Assembly (NCBI RefSeq): GCF_003063475.1
Contig: NZ_NESP01000001.1
Span: 1,922,001 to 1,986,000, forward strand
Direction of reading: 5' to 3'
Length of the DNA stretch: 64,000 nucleotides
Origin: Limnohabitans curvus
GTDB lineage: Bacteria > Pseudomonadota > Gammaproteobacteria > Burkholderiales > Burkholderiaceae_C
In this document: piece by piece, positions 9,308-18,772 of the stretch
Position numbering within the stretch: position 1 is the first letter of the stretch
How the letters are laid out: every line of letters starts with the position of its first letter
Program-made: the position numbers and the translations under genes
Notes under the pieces: generated by a model
Seen by the model: the letters and a program-made list of their open reading frames with translations, nothing else
What the model was told of the DNA's origin: nothing
The model's database searches: none

Positions 9308-11098
9308 ATGGCAACCACTGCAGTAAGTTCATCCACATCCAGTGCACTGGCGACTTCGGCTGCATCTGTTGCTGCGGCCAACAAGGCTAGTGCGCAAAAG
9401 CTGATTACCTCCCTATCCGCTGGTTCAGGGGTGGACGTCGCCTCTTTGGCCAAAAACTTGGTGGACGCTGAACGCGCGCCCCAAGAAAACGCGATCAATG
9501 CCAAGATTACCAAAAACGAGGCTCGGGTGTCTGGCTACTCAGCGCTTTCATTTGTGCTGGACGGTGTCAAAACCGCGATGACTTCGTTGAAGGATCAAAA
9601 CAGCTTCAACTCACTCGTTGCTGGCAACTCGAACCCATCTGCATTCAGTGTCACTGCAGGTGCTACGGCGGTTTCTGGCAGTCATGACGTCAGCGTGCTG
9701 CAGCTTGCCAAAGCCCAGCGCACGGTGAGTGACGGTTTACCCTCAGCCAATGCCTCCTTGAATGGCGGCAAAGCCATCACCTTTAGCCTAAGCGTGAGTG
9801 GCACGAGCAGCGATATCAAGCTGCCCGACGGCTACGACACCCCTCAAAACGTCGTAGATTTCATCAACGCCGCCAAAAAGGGCGTGACGGCTAAGCTGGT
9901 AGACACAGGCGATGGTTCTGCCAATCCCTTCCAAATCGTCCTAACGGGTGATCAGGGCAGTGCAGGAGCCTTTAGTCTGACTCCCAAATACAGCGCAGGT
10001 GGCGTGCCCGAGCCGACAACATCTGTCAACGACGGCAATGGCATGACCCTAAAGCTTGCCGTAGGCGGTGTCGCCGTGCCAAATATCGTTTTGGCCGCTG
10101 GTGACGATACACCGCAGAAAATGGTTGCTGCCATCAATGCTGCAAATGCAGGTGTCACAGCGTCCTTGGTTGCCAATGCAGCAGGCTCAGACTTTCCCTA
10201 CAAAATTTTCTTAACTGGTCCAAGCGGTGCGCCATCTGCGTTCTCGCTTTCTGTCGACTATGGCGCTGGTGATGAGGTGATGGTCAGTCCTGGTTTGAAT
10301 TTCACTGCAAGCAATCCGGTGAACCAAATTGCAGCCGATGCCAAAGTCAAAGTAGACGGCATCACATTCACGCGTAGCACCAACACCATGACCGATGTGG
10401 TGCCTGGCCTCACCTTCAACCTCAAAGCCACCACGACCACGGCAGCTGCAGTTGATTTGACACGTGACACCAGCGCCGTCAAAGAAAAGCTCAACGCCAT
10501 GGTGACGGCATACAACGATGCCATATCCATCATGGGTGAGGTGTCTAACCCTAAATCGACTTTTGAAACCTATGGTGCCACCTTGGTGGGTGACTCTACG
10601 GTTCGATCGCTCAAGCAGCAATTGCGTCAAATGATCATGGGGCCTTCCTCAACCCCCGGCGCTACCGTTGGGGCCATGTGGCAAATGGGAATCAGTGTCA
10701 ACGAGTCGGGAGTGATGTCGATTGACGACACCAAGCTCGATGCGGCCCTGACTACTAACTACAGCGATGTGGTTAAGACCTTTACTGGCAACCAAAATGG
10801 CCTGACTGTGTATAGCCCAGCCTCGGGCGGTATTGCGGGTGATGCGGTGCGGAAGCTCACCACCATGTTGGGCGCGACAGGCATCTTGACATCGCAAAGC
10901 ACATCAGCCACCACGCAAAACACCAAATACCAAGCAGACTTAACCAAGCTGCAAACGCGCATGGACGCATTGCTGGCTCGTTACCAAAAGCAATTTGCAT
11001 CCATGGATAGTTTGGTGGGTAGCGTCAATAGCCAGAAGACCAGCCTCAAGTCCACATTTGACGGCATGATGGCCAGCCTGACAGGTAAGTCGGGCTAA
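9308..11098 (+). CDS. fliD: Flagellar filament cap protein FliD (HAP2)
   Basis: FliD (596 aa) caps the growing filament and folds exported flagellin. The N-terminal FliD domain appears after a Ser/Ala-rich leader: ITSLSAGSGVDVASLAKNLV, then DAERAPQENAINAKITKNEA. The C-terminal FliD domain ends with the coiled coil TKYQADLTKLQTRMDALLAR and YQKQFASMDSLVGSVNSQKT. In the middle, residues ~153-233 and ~243-322 are a tandem duplication: both have (D/G)DTPQ, a GVTA(K/S)LV segment and SAFSL/GAFSL. The gene has its own sigma-28-type promoter and is followed by a stem-loop. Confidence 0.93.
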   Translation: MATTAVSSSTSSALATSAASVAAANKASAQKLITSLSAGSGVDVASLAKNLVDAERAPQENAINAKITKNEARVSGYSALSFVLDGVKTAMTSLKDQNSFNSLVAGNSNPSAFSVTAGATAVSGSHDVSVLQLAKAQRTVSDGLPSANASLNGGKAITFSLSVSGTSSDIKLPDGYDTPQNVVDFINAAKKGVTAKLVDTGDGSANPFQIVLTGDQGSAGAFSLTPKYSAGGVPEPTTSVNDGNGMTLKLAVGGVAVPNIVLAAGDDTPQKMVAAINAANAGVTASLVANAAGSDFPYKIFLTGPSGAPSAFSLSVDYGAGDEVMVSPGLNFTASNPVNQIAADAKVKVDGITFTRSTNTMTDVVPGLTFNLKATTTTAAAVDLTRDTSAVKEKLNAMVTAYNDAISIMGEVSNPKSTFETYGATLVGDSTVRSLKQQLRQMIMGPSSTPGATVGAMWQMGISVNESGVMSIDDTKLDAALTTNYSDVVKTFTGNQNGLTVYSPASGGIAGDAVRKLTTMLGATGILTSQSTSATTQNTKYQADLTKLQTRMDALLARYQKQFASMDSLVGSVNSQKTSLKSTFDGMMASLTGKSG

Positions 11099-11123
11099 TA
11101 CTTCTTAATTCTCTTTCTGCTTG

Positions 11124-11162
11124 TTTAGCCGCTTTGCAAAGTTTTTTTGTAAAGCGGCTAAA
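11124..11162 (+). terminator. Stem-loop after fliD, possible terminator or attenuator
   Basis: TTTAGCCGCTTT (11124-11135) and AAAGCGGCTAAA (11151-11162) form a perfect 12-bp stem with a 15-base loop containing seven Ts. No U-tract follows the stem, so intrinsic termination may be weak. The right arm overlaps the -35 box of the flaG promoter. Confidence 0.55.
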
Positions 11163-11185
11163 GTTTGCCGCCTTTGTGTCGATTA
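11159..11185 (+). promoter_or_regulatory. Sigma-28 (FliA) promoter upstream of flaG
   Basis: A perfect -35 box TAAAGTTT (11159-11166), an 11-base spacer and GTCGATTA (11178-11185, 6 of 8 to GCCGATAA) make this the best sigma-28 match in the window. Transcription would start about 45-55 bases before the flaG ATG. A second small hairpin, CCTTGCC/GGCAAGG (11202-11223), would then sit in the leader just before the ribosome binding site. Confidence 0.85.
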
Positions 11186-11240
11186 GAGCTAACACGACAC
11201 TCCTTGCCATTTTTTCGGCAAGGCCGAAAGGAAGGTCTTT

Positions 11241-11663
11241 ATGCTTTCAGAAATTCAAGGCGCTAACCGCCAAAACTATGTGCCACCTGCACCTCAGGGG
11301 CGCGCAGCTGTGTCTGTGCCCGCTCCTGAATTGGCTAAGCCACCAGCCCCTGCTGTGGATGTGCATACAGCAGCCGACACATCCAAACCCAAAGTGCAGA
11401 CGCCCAAACCGGTCGAAATCAAAGTTGACATTGAAAAGATGCGCACTGATCTCAAAGCATCTATTGAAAAGCTCAATGAATCTTTGCGTGATGGTGGTCG
11501 CAACTTGAACTTTCACATGGATGAAAAAGTGGGCGGCTTGGTTGTGCTTGTGAAGAACGCAGATACAGGCGAAGTGGTGCGTCAAATACCCAACGAGACT
11601 GTGGTGCGCATGGCGCACAGTATTGAAGCCTTCAAAGGCATCTTGCATAACGAACTTAGTTAA
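11241..11663 (+). CDS. flaG: FlaG family flagellar protein
   Basis: FlaG proteins are small cytoplasmic or secreted proteins, linked in other bacteria to filament length, whose mechanism is unclear. The 140-residue product has a Pro/Ala-rich, disordered first half and the FlaG domain in residues ~75-138: a helix (MRTDLKASIEKLNESLRD), then LNFHMDEKVGGLVVLVKN and TGEVVRQIPNETVVRMAHSI. A GGAAGG ribosome binding site precedes ATG 11241. An overlapping frame (11134-11508) has no such similarity. It sits between fliD and fliC1, its usual place. Confidence 0.93.
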   Translation: MLSEIQGANRQNYVPPAPQGRAAVSVPAPELAKPPAPAVDVHTAADTSKPKVQTPKPVEIKVDIEKMRTDLKASIEKLNESLRDGGRNLNFHMDEKVGGLVVLVKNADTGEVVRQIPNETVVRMAHSIEAFKGILHNELS

Positions 11664-11682
11664 ATAATTTTTCGCTTGCCTC

Positions 11683-11709
11683 TCAAGTTTTTTTAGGGGC
11701 TGACGAATC
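11683..11709 (+). promoter_or_regulatory. Sigma-28 (FliA) type promoter upstream of the first flagellin gene
   Basis: TCAAGTTT (11683-11690), an 11-base spacer and GACGAATC (11702-11709) resemble FliA sites; the -10 box is weak (GxCGA). The predicted leader is about 70 bases. It contains a GGGGA/TCCCC stem (11722-11743) before the AGGAG ribosome binding site. The -35 word is identical to that before fliD. Confidence 0.65.
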
Positions 11710-11784
11710 ATCAACCATGGAGGGGAACAAATTCGTGCTCCCCAACACATTAACCCTCAGTGATGACTTTTTAGGAGAAACATC

Positions 11785-13938
11785 ATGTCAGTGATCAACA
11801 CCAACGTTAAAGCTCTTGCAGCACAAGGCTCGCTGAGCAATGTGAACAAGGCTCTCGAAACTTCGATGGAGCGCCTGTCTACTGGTTTGCGCATCAACAC
11901 CGCCGCCGACGACGCAGCAGGCTTGGCCATTACCAACCGTATGACTTCTCAAATCCGTGGTTACGCCGTTGCCATCCGCAACAGTAACGACGGTATCTCG
12001 ATGACTCAAACCGCCGACGGCGCTATGGGGCAAGTGACCAGCATGTTGCAGCGCATGCGTGAACTGTCTGTGCAAGCAGCCAACGGTGCAATGTCTGACG
12101 CAGACCGCGGCAACATTCAGCAAGAAGTGTCACAACTGAAAATGCAAATTGACGATGTGGCTAACAAGACTAACCACAACAACATCAAGTTGTTGGACGG
12201 CTCGGCTGGCAAGATTGTTTTGCAAACTGGCACCAACGCCAACGACACCATGACCATTGGTTTTGGTTCTGTGAAAACCAAAGACATTGGCTTGGGTTCA
12301 CGCGCTGCATTGACATCTACAGGTGGTTTTACTGGCGCATCAGCTGGTACTGCTAATGCTGCTTTTGTGGCAGGCTCTATCACTTTGAATGGCGTATCTG
12401 TTGGCGCTTCATTAGACATTAGCGATACATTGTCATACCAAGCTGCTGCAGGCTCTAAGGCAACCAGCGCAATTGCCAAAGCAGCGGCCATCAATGCAGT
12501 ATCAGCACAAAGCGGCGTATTTGCAACTGTTGGTCAAACTACAGTTTCAGGCGTTGTTCAAGCTACAGGTACTGCAGTTGCCGGCATGGTCAAGGTCAAC
12601 GGCGTTGACACTGCAGCCTTCACGTTAACAACCAACAACGAGATTAACCGTGCGACTGTTGCCAAAGCAATTAACGACATTTCTGACCGTACTGGCGTGC
12701 GTGCAACCAACACTGGTGACGATAACCAAGGCTTGAGCTTGGTGGCTGCTGATGGCCGCAACATAACTTTGGCTGCAGGCTCAACACCTGGTACCGCTAC
12801 ATTTGGTCAAATGGGTTTAGCCGCTGCTGGTACTTATGTCGGTTCTTACGAGTTGAGCACCAAAGATGGCGCACCTATCACCGTGGGTAGCTTGGTTTCA
12901 AACGTGCAAACTGGCGAAAAAGTATCAGGTTTGAACTTCGGAACATACGCTGCTGACAAAGCACAGATTGTTACTACCGACCGTACTGTTCAAGTGGCAG
13001 CTCCAACCAATGCAACCTCTGGTTTGCTGGGTGGTAACACATTGGTGATCAATGGTGTGGGTATTGCTGCTGCTAACGGCGCCTCTGACACTGCTTCTTA
13101 TGAAGGCTCTCTGGCTGTCAGTTCGACAAAAGCTGCTAGTGCGATTTCGATTGCTGCTGCGATCAACAAATCCACAAGCATGACAGGTGTGACTGCTACG
13201 GCGGCAGCCAACGTTGTTGCTGGCACAGGTTTCACTGCAGGTGTGGTTACAGCGATTGAGCTCAATGGTGTTTCATTTACATCCACTCTGGGTGCAAATT
13301 CGACCCGCGACGACGTGTTGTCAACCTTGAACGCTAAGTCTGGTGAGACAGGTGTTGTTGCAACGGCTTACGATGCGGGTATTAAATTGACAGCTGCCGA
13401 TGGTCGCAATATTTCTATTGCTGTCACTGGTACTGGTGGTGCTGCTGCATTGGGCTTGACAGGTGTGACGGTTGGTGCAGCAGGTGCGGGCGCTACTCAC
13501 TACGCTGGTGTTCAGTTGTCTTCTGACAAAGCCTTCACAGTTGACAGTGGCAGCGAAGGTGATACTTTAGGATTTAAAAATCTTGGTTTCACTCAAGGTA
13601 CTTTTGGTGGTGCTAACTCCGGCGTTAAAGTCGCCGAGATTGACGTGAGCACTATGGCTGGTGCAACGACAGCACTGAAAGCTATTGATGCTGCCATCAA
13701 TACAGTTAGCCAGTATCAAGCCACTGCAGGCGCATACCAAAATCGTTTGGATGCAGTGGTCAGCAACTTGACCGAGTCGACTCAAAACATGTCTGCCTCA
13801 CGCAGCCGTATTTTGGATACTGACTACGCGACAGAAACTACTGCGATGGCTCGTTCACAAATCGTTGCACAAGCCGCTACAGCGATGTTGGCTCAAGCCA
13901 ACCAATCGGCACAGTCTGTGCTGTCACTCTTGAAGTAA
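11785..13938 (+). CDS. fliC: Flagellin 1 (FliC), enlarged central domain
   Basis: The filament subunit, 717 residues. The conserved N-terminal D0/D1 (MSVINTNVKALAAQGSLSNV, then MERLSTGLRINTAADDAAGL) and the C-terminal D1/D0 (ARSQIVAQAATAMLAQANQS plus AQSVLSLLK) are intact. Between them lie two related modules of ~200 residues. Each has an INGV/LNGV strand, an AAAIN...TGV segment and the end motif AADGRNI (LVAADGRNITL, then LTAADGRNISI). These look like flagellin IN motifs. Ser/Thr are abundant in the insert, compatible with O-glycosylation. A strong terminator follows. Confidence 0.96.
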   Translation: MSVINTNVKALAAQGSLSNVNKALETSMERLSTGLRINTAADDAAGLAITNRMTSQIRGYAVAIRNSNDGISMTQTADGAMGQVTSMLQRMRELSVQAANGAMSDADRGNIQQEVSQLKMQIDDVANKTNHNNIKLLDGSAGKIVLQTGTNANDTMTIGFGSVKTKDIGLGSRAALTSTGGFTGASAGTANAAFVAGSITLNGVSVGASLDISDTLSYQAAAGSKATSAIAKAAAINAVSAQSGVFATVGQTTVSGVVQATGTAVAGMVKVNGVDTAAFTLTTNNEINRATVAKAINDISDRTGVRATNTGDDNQGLSLVAADGRNITLAAGSTPGTATFGQMGLAAAGTYVGSYELSTKDGAPITVGSLVSNVQTGEKVSGLNFGTYAADKAQIVTTDRTVQVAAPTNATSGLLGGNTLVINGVGIAAANGASDTASYEGSLAVSSTKAASAISIAAAINKSTSMTGVTATAAANVVAGTGFTAGVVTAIELNGVSFTSTLGANSTRDDVLSTLNAKSGETGVVATAYDAGIKLTAADGRNISIAVTGTGGAAALGLTGVTVGAAGAGATHYAGVQLSSDKAFTVDSGSEGDTLGFKNLGFTQGTFGGANSGVKVAEIDVSTMAGATTALKAIDAAINTVSQYQATAGAYQNRLDAVVSNLTESTQNMSASRSRILDTDYATETTAMARSQIVAQAATAMLAQANQSAQSVLSLLK

Positions 13939-13966
13939 GTTCGAATTAAAATTCGACTTTTCCAAA

Positions 13967-13994
13967 ACGGCGAGCTTTGCTCGCCGTTTTTTTT
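13967..13994 (+). terminator. Rho-independent terminator after fliC1
   Basis: ACGGCGAGC, a TTT loop and GCTCGCCGT form a 9-bp GC-rich stem followed by a run of eight Ts (13987-13994). This is a strong intrinsic terminator that separates fliC1 from the AT-rich cluster downstream. Confidence 0.92.
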
Positions 13995-14039
13995 GGTTGA
14001 TAGAATGTTGAAATACTGACAAAAATATTTCTGCTCACC

Positions 14040-16412
14040 ATGAAACAAATACAAGCCTCAGAGTTGGTTGATCACATTGAAGTAATTTTGGGCGGAGTCT
14101 CATGCCTATCTCTTGATTGTTTTGACACAATTTTCTGGCGAAATTTCGCATCGCCAGTTGACGTTTTTTTTGAATTCGAAAAAAATTCTTTATTCTCTAA
14201 ATATGGAATAAAAGCTGCTCATCGTATTAGTTTTGAAAAAAGAGCACGATTTCAAAAATATATAAATACAGGATCTACGGAAGTCAATTTATATGAAATA
14301 TACAAAGAAGGACTCCCACTTCTGAATGAGTATGAAATAATTAAATTAATTCATGCGGAAATAGAAACAGAAATAAAATATGGTTATATATTTTTTCCTG
14401 TGCTAAAGCTTATTAAGGCTGCGAAACAAAAAGGACTTAAGGTTATCATTGTAAGTGATACATATTTAAAGAGCGATGAATTATTGCAACTGATTAGATC
14501 AAAAGAATCGAATATTGATAATTTAATTGATAATGTTTTCACATCATGCGAAAATTCGAAATCAAAAGCAGATGGAATATGGGAGAATGTTTTAAATAGT
14601 ATTAATATACCACCTGCGGAAATTGTTCACATTGGTGATAGTTATCGATCCGATTTTTTGTCGGCCTCATCATTTGGAATTAAATCTATGCATTTAATTC
14701 AGCACTCCGATCAGGTAGAGCAAATTTTAGATGCTCGTGTGAATGCTGGTTTGCAATTGATGCCAAATTTGAGATTTAAGCAGGGGATGCCATCACTCAA
14801 TCATGGTATCTTTTCCGAAGTTAAATTTGATGAAGAATCGCTATATTCTATAGGCTTTAGGTCGATAGGGCCAATTCTTTCAGGTTTTACTAATTTCATT
14901 GAGACTACGGTTAACAACCTTTCAAAAAGCTCCAAAGACTTCAAAGTTGCATTTCTAATGCGAGATGGATATTTGCCGTCGCTATGTTTAAAAAGTGTTT
15001 TGCCAGAAAGAGAACTGTGTAGTTTAAACATAAGCCGTTTTACAGCTATTGCAGCTTCATTTTATTCAAAAAATGACATACTTGCTTTTATCAAAGATGG
15101 TGTAAGCGCGGGAAGCATTGATTCATTGCTTAAACAACTCCTGTTAAATAATGAAGATATCAAATTTTTTCAAGAGCACACCGACAGGAATCACTACGAA
15201 CTTTTGCTTTCTCTAATTAAATTTATTGAAATAAAGGAAATTCAAGAAAAAATAATTTCACGTTCGTTTAATTTCAGAGAAAGATTAATGCGTCATGTGC
15301 GACGCGAGACCGGTGTCTCTAACGGACAGACTTTAGTATTGATAGATCTTGGGTACAATGGAACTATTCAGAATAAGCTGAAAAAAATATTACTAAATGA
15401 AATAAATGTTAATCCGTATGGCATTTATTTAATATCGAATTGCGTTAATTTAGATAATTTAGATAGAGTTGGTTTAATAGATCAAAGAAATTATGATTTG
15501 AGAACTATTCAAACATTAACTAAATATATTGCAACTCTTGAGATGATGTGCACAAATCAATACGGCAGTGTTGTAAATTACGAAGATGATGGAACCCCGC
15601 TCTTATTAGCTAGTAAATATAATGCATCGCAAATTGAACGAATTAAAGCAATTCAATCTGGTTGCGTTGATTTTGTTGCGAAATTTAATGAATCTAATTT
15701 CGGTGAAAATATCTATGATGAAGAGTATTTTTCTTCATCAGTTGCATCAGATCTCGCGCGATTATTGTTTTTCCCTCTTCGGCATGAGTTGCGTGCCTTA
15801 TCGGAATTTCAATTTGATGTAAATTTAGGCAGCGAGACCAGTGTAGATCTTTTAAACTTTAGCAAATGTGAAGAAGATTTACGAAGAGTAGGTATAACTT
15901 ATACGGCAATTGGCGCTCAATCTGCTATAAATAAAGAGCTAAGGATGAGTCATCCATTAGAGATTCGTAAATTTGATTTATTCTTATCTAATTATTTAAT
16001 GGCTGCAAATAGATTTGGATTAAATGTTAAATTGAAAGATTTTTCTTATGCTGATTTTTCAATTAAACTTTTGCTAGTTAATGAGTCAGCGCAAAATATT
16101 TTAGATCTAGAAACTTTCAAGACTTATGAAGGATTTTATACATGCGTTATTCCCCCTGTTTCTAATGCAAGCGTTGGAATTTCATTCGGAAAATATTCAG
16201 GTTTAGTCCAAATTCAAGAGTTAATTGTTTGGGATTCAGACTCATTGGCTGCTGGCGATAAATTGATCGAAGGTTTAGATTATGAATTTGAAGGCTGTGA
16301 AAAAATTCGTGAAAATATTTTTAGATTTGATGGCGGTTCATTTATTGAGATAAAGTCGATAAAATTTGATCTGAAAAATTCAATTATGATAGTTTTCAGG
16401 CCGCTTGATTAA
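14040..16412 (+). CDS. HAD-superfamily domain protein of a surface-glycan cluster
   Basis: A 790-residue protein. Residues ~22-215 form a HAD hydrolase fold: motif I SLDCFDTIFWR (DxFDT), motif II VIIVSDTYL and motif IV HIGDSYRSDF (GDxxxxD). A second conserved block follows (FKVAFLMRDGYLPSL at ~305 and LVLIDLGYNGTIQ at ~435), then ~300 residues I do not recognise. This architecture is known from polysaccharide and glycan loci, but its substrate is not. The gene is markedly AT-rich compared with the flagellar genes around it, a sign of transfer. It begins a four-gene + strand run. A role in modifying flagellin is inferred from position only. Confidence 0.7.
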   Translation: MKQIQASELVDHIEVILGGVSCLSLDCFDTIFWRNFASPVDVFFEFEKNSLFSKYGIKAAHRISFEKRARFQKYINTGSTEVNLYEIYKEGLPLLNEYEIIKLIHAEIETEIKYGYIFFPVLKLIKAAKQKGLKVIIVSDTYLKSDELLQLIRSKESNIDNLIDNVFTSCENSKSKADGIWENVLNSINIPPAEIVHIGDSYRSDFLSASSFGIKSMHLIQHSDQVEQILDARVNAGLQLMPNLRFKQGMPSLNHGIFSEVKFDEESLYSIGFRSIGPILSGFTNFIETTVNNLSKSSKDFKVAFLMRDGYLPSLCLKSVLPERELCSLNISRFTAIAASFYSKNDILAFIKDGVSAGSIDSLLKQLLLNNEDIKFFQEHTDRNHYELLLSLIKFIEIKEIQEKIISRSFNFRERLMRHVRRETGVSNGQTLVLIDLGYNGTIQNKLKKILLNEINVNPYGIYLISNCVNLDNLDRVGLIDQRNYDLRTIQTLTKYIATLEMMCTNQYGSVVNYEDDGTPLLLASKYNASQIERIKAIQSGCVDFVAKFNESNFGENIYDEEYFSSSVASDLARLLFFPLRHELRALSEFQFDVNLGSETSVDLLNFSKCEEDLRRVGITYTAIGAQSAINKELRMSHPLEIRKFDLFLSNYLMAANRFGLNVKLKDFSYADFSIKLLLVNESAQNILDLETFKTYEGFYTCVIPPVSNASVGISFGKYSGLVQIQELIVWDSDSLAAGDKLIEGLDYEFEGCEKIRENIFRFDGGSFIEIKSIKFDLKNSIMIVFRPLD

Positions 16413-16429
16413 ACTGGGCTATAGATTAA

Positions 16430-17659
16430 ATGATTAATATTATTGCATTTCATTGCGTTCCTTATGATGTAGATCCTAATGTTGAAAACTTTTGGATTTT
16501 ATTAAGTGAACGCTTACGTTTATTAGGGAGAAATCTTATTCTTATAACGACGACTGAAATATATTCAAATAATATTGAGTATGTCCAAGTCCCGTTTAAG
16601 ATTACAGAGTACCATTCTCTTGATTGTGCTGCTACCAATACTATTTCTAACGCTACTGAAATTAAATCGATTCAAAATTGGTATAAGTGTGGATTCGAGG
16701 AGGCGGTAGCTAGGCTTTTAGTTTGTGAAAATTTATTTAAGAAATTATTTAATGAGCTTAATCCATCTGCCGTGATTTCTTGGCAAAGTGCTAACCCAAT
16801 ATCACGATTGGTTAGACGACTGTGCTTGGATATGGATCTGCCTTGGTGGTGTGCCGAACGTGGTTGGATAAATGACACTTTGATGCTTGATTTATCTGAG
16901 AATAATCGATTGAGTGAAGTTACTACAAGTTTTGCGTTGAATAGAATTTATTATCAGTATAAGTCAAAACCAGACTTGTATGAAAATATTAAAGCTAGGT
17001 TGGTGAAGGGCAAGAGTACTGCTAGATATGCGGAAAAAAAATGTACCAGTGAAGAAAATATAAGAAAACTTTATGAAATTCCTGCGGCATCAAAGATTTT
17101 TGTACTATTTACGCATGGAGAGCCTCATTTAAATGCATTGGATAATAAATTGACAATAAATCATTCAATGGACTCTGATGGATTGGAACTTAAAATCAAG
17201 AGTATTGCTCACGCAATAAGTTTAAATAACGATTATTTGATAATCAAAGAACATCCTTTTAATTCTTTGTATGATTCTGAAATTAATATGGAATCCTTTG
17301 ATTGTAAAAATATAATCATGTCGAAGCTTGAAGGGGTTGATCAGCTTTTATTTCAGGGTAATTATTTTTTATTTACTTGTAGCACGATTCAGTTTAATGC
17401 CGCACTTATGGATAAGCGTTTTGGTTTGTTATCGCGGGGTTTGTTGAGTGGGCCGGATATGGCGCCATTTGTTGATGACTTTAATTCAATTGAAGATTTT
17501 TTAAATTGTATAAAAAATAAAAATGATTGGGTTAAAAGAAATGAAGAAGTAAAGAAAATGATTTGTTTTTTATTTGATTATTGTTTATTGGATATAAGCC
17601 CTGATAATTCTTCAGCCTCTTCAGAGGAGCTGGCTAAACATCTTGCAATTTATAATTGA
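16430..17659 (+). CDS. Capsule-synthesis-like glycosyltransferase (KpsS/KpsC-like, GT-B fold)
   Basis: This 409-residue protein has the layout of capsular polysaccharide synthesis transferases. An early SAVISWQSANPISR / PWWCAERGWIND segment is followed by a C-terminal nucleotide-sugar half with LIIKEHPFN (~282) and the FTCSTIQFNAALMDKRFG segment (~320), similar to the STVxxEAL motif of Kdo-type transferases. It has no signal peptide and is probably cytoplasmic. It is as AT-rich as the preceding HAD gene and starts 18 bases after it, so the two probably arrived together. The donor and acceptor sugars cannot be told from the sequence. Confidence 0.6.
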   Translation: MINIIAFHCVPYDVDPNVENFWILLSERLRLLGRNLILITTTEIYSNNIEYVQVPFKITEYHSLDCAATNTISNATEIKSIQNWYKCGFEEAVARLLVCENLFKKLFNELNPSAVISWQSANPISRLVRRLCLDMDLPWWCAERGWINDTLMLDLSENNRLSEVTTSFALNRIYYQYKSKPDLYENIKARLVKGKSTARYAEKKCTSEENIRKLYEIPAASKIFVLFTHGEPHLNALDNKLTINHSMDSDGLELKIKSIAHAISLNNDYLIIKEHPFNSLYDSEINMESFDCKNIIMSKLEGVDQLLFQGNYFLFTCSTIQFNAALMDKRFGLLSRGLLSGPDMAPFVDDFNSIEDFLNCIKNKNDWVKRNEEVKKMICFLFDYCLLDISPDNSSASSEELAKHLAIYN

Positions 17660-17682
17660 TACTATAATTAATATTTGTCTTT

Positions 17683-18756
17683 ATGAAAGTTTTGCATTTA
17701 TGTCTTACTCCACTTGCTGGTGCGCCTATTCGATTGGTGCAAGCGCTGAATAGATTCACGGATGTTGAAGCGAGATTGGTGAATTTTAATCCGCGTATAT
17801 ATGGAAATAGGGCCTTCGACGAAGACATAGATTTTACAAAACAATCCGAATTAGTGCATGAATTAGTTGAGAAAGCGGACATTGTTCATTGCCATCACTG
17901 GATTGAACTACAAAACAATCCTTTTGGAATAGATTTAACGCGCAAGTTAGTAGTAAGGCAATTCCATTCAGAACCTGGGTTTGTTTCACGTCATGCAGGG
18001 GTTCCTGTTGAAATTATTCTTAATGATCGCTGCCCTCAGCTTGTGGTCGCCCAATTCCATGAGCGGCTTTACCCCAATGCCCGACCTGTTCCCAACCTGC
18101 TCAACTTTGATTCCATTGATATTGCTCTGGGGGCGCCACTCTTGGCTAAAAAAAACGCTAAGTGCAGTGTGTCGTTTGCCCCAACCAGCGAAGTCCCGGC
18201 AGGCATGGATCGTTGGAATACAAAAGGAGCACCCGAAACACTGGTTTTGCTTGGCAAGCTTCAGTCAGAGTTGGATTTCAATATGGACGTTTTTCGCGAT
18301 TTGCCACATGCTCAATCATTAATACGCAAAGCAAGCGCTGATATTGTGATTGATGACATGGTGACGGGTAGCTACCATCTTTCCGGATTAGAGGCAATGG
18401 CTTTGGGTAAGCCAACGTTAGGTTTTTTAGACTCCCGCATGGTTGCCACACTTTGCCTACTCACAGGAAGCGCGTCTTTGCCGTGGATAAATATGCATTT
18501 GACGGCCTTACCGAAAGCATTGGTTCACCTCCTAAAGAATGTTGAGTTACGGTGCAACTTAGGACAGTATTCGGCAGCTTGGATGCGACAATATTGGAAT
18601 ACACAAAATCTTGTTGTTCATTACGTTCAAGCTTATCAAGATATTTTACGGGGTCAAACTCATCTTCGTCAAATACCGATTAATGCGTTGTCTGACCAAG
18701 TGATACCTGACCTTAATTGGCTCAGTCTTACTGAAGGTTTATACTCTGTAAATTAG
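17683..18756 (+). CDS. Glycosyltransferase-like protein (GT-B, family 4-like)
   Basis: A 357-residue protein beginning MKVLHLCLTPLAGAPIRLVQ, a GT-B N-terminal Rossmann strand with a short glycine-containing loop. Later come ADIVHCHHWIE and a C-terminal donor-binding segment VTGSYHLSGLEAMALGKPTL (~230-250), which contains the E-x-x-AxGxP pattern of GT4 enzymes. Base composition rises part-way towards that of the host, so it may have a different history from the two genes before it. It is the third gene of the putative glycan operon. Confidence 0.65.
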   Translation: MKVLHLCLTPLAGAPIRLVQALNRFTDVEARLVNFNPRIYGNRAFDEDIDFTKQSELVHELVEKADIVHCHHWIELQNNPFGIDLTRKLVVRQFHSEPGFVSRHAGVPVEIILNDRCPQLVVAQFHERLYPNARPVPNLLNFDSIDIALGAPLLAKKNAKCSVSFAPTSEVPAGMDRWNTKGAPETLVLLGKLQSELDFNMDVFRDLPHAQSLIRKASADIVIDDMVTGSYHLSGLEAMALGKPTLGFLDSRMVATLCLLTGSASLPWINMHLTALPKALVHLLKNVELRCNLGQYSAAWMRQYWNTQNLVVHYVQAYQDILRGQTHLRQIPINALSDQVIPDLNWLSLTEGLYSVN

Positions 18757-18772
18757 TAGAGAAAGAAATTAA

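Noticed and set aside
11134..11508. A 124-residue + strand frame before and across flaG
   Set aside because: It overlaps the flaG promoter stem-loop and the FlaG frame. The FlaG frame has clear family similarity and a good start site.
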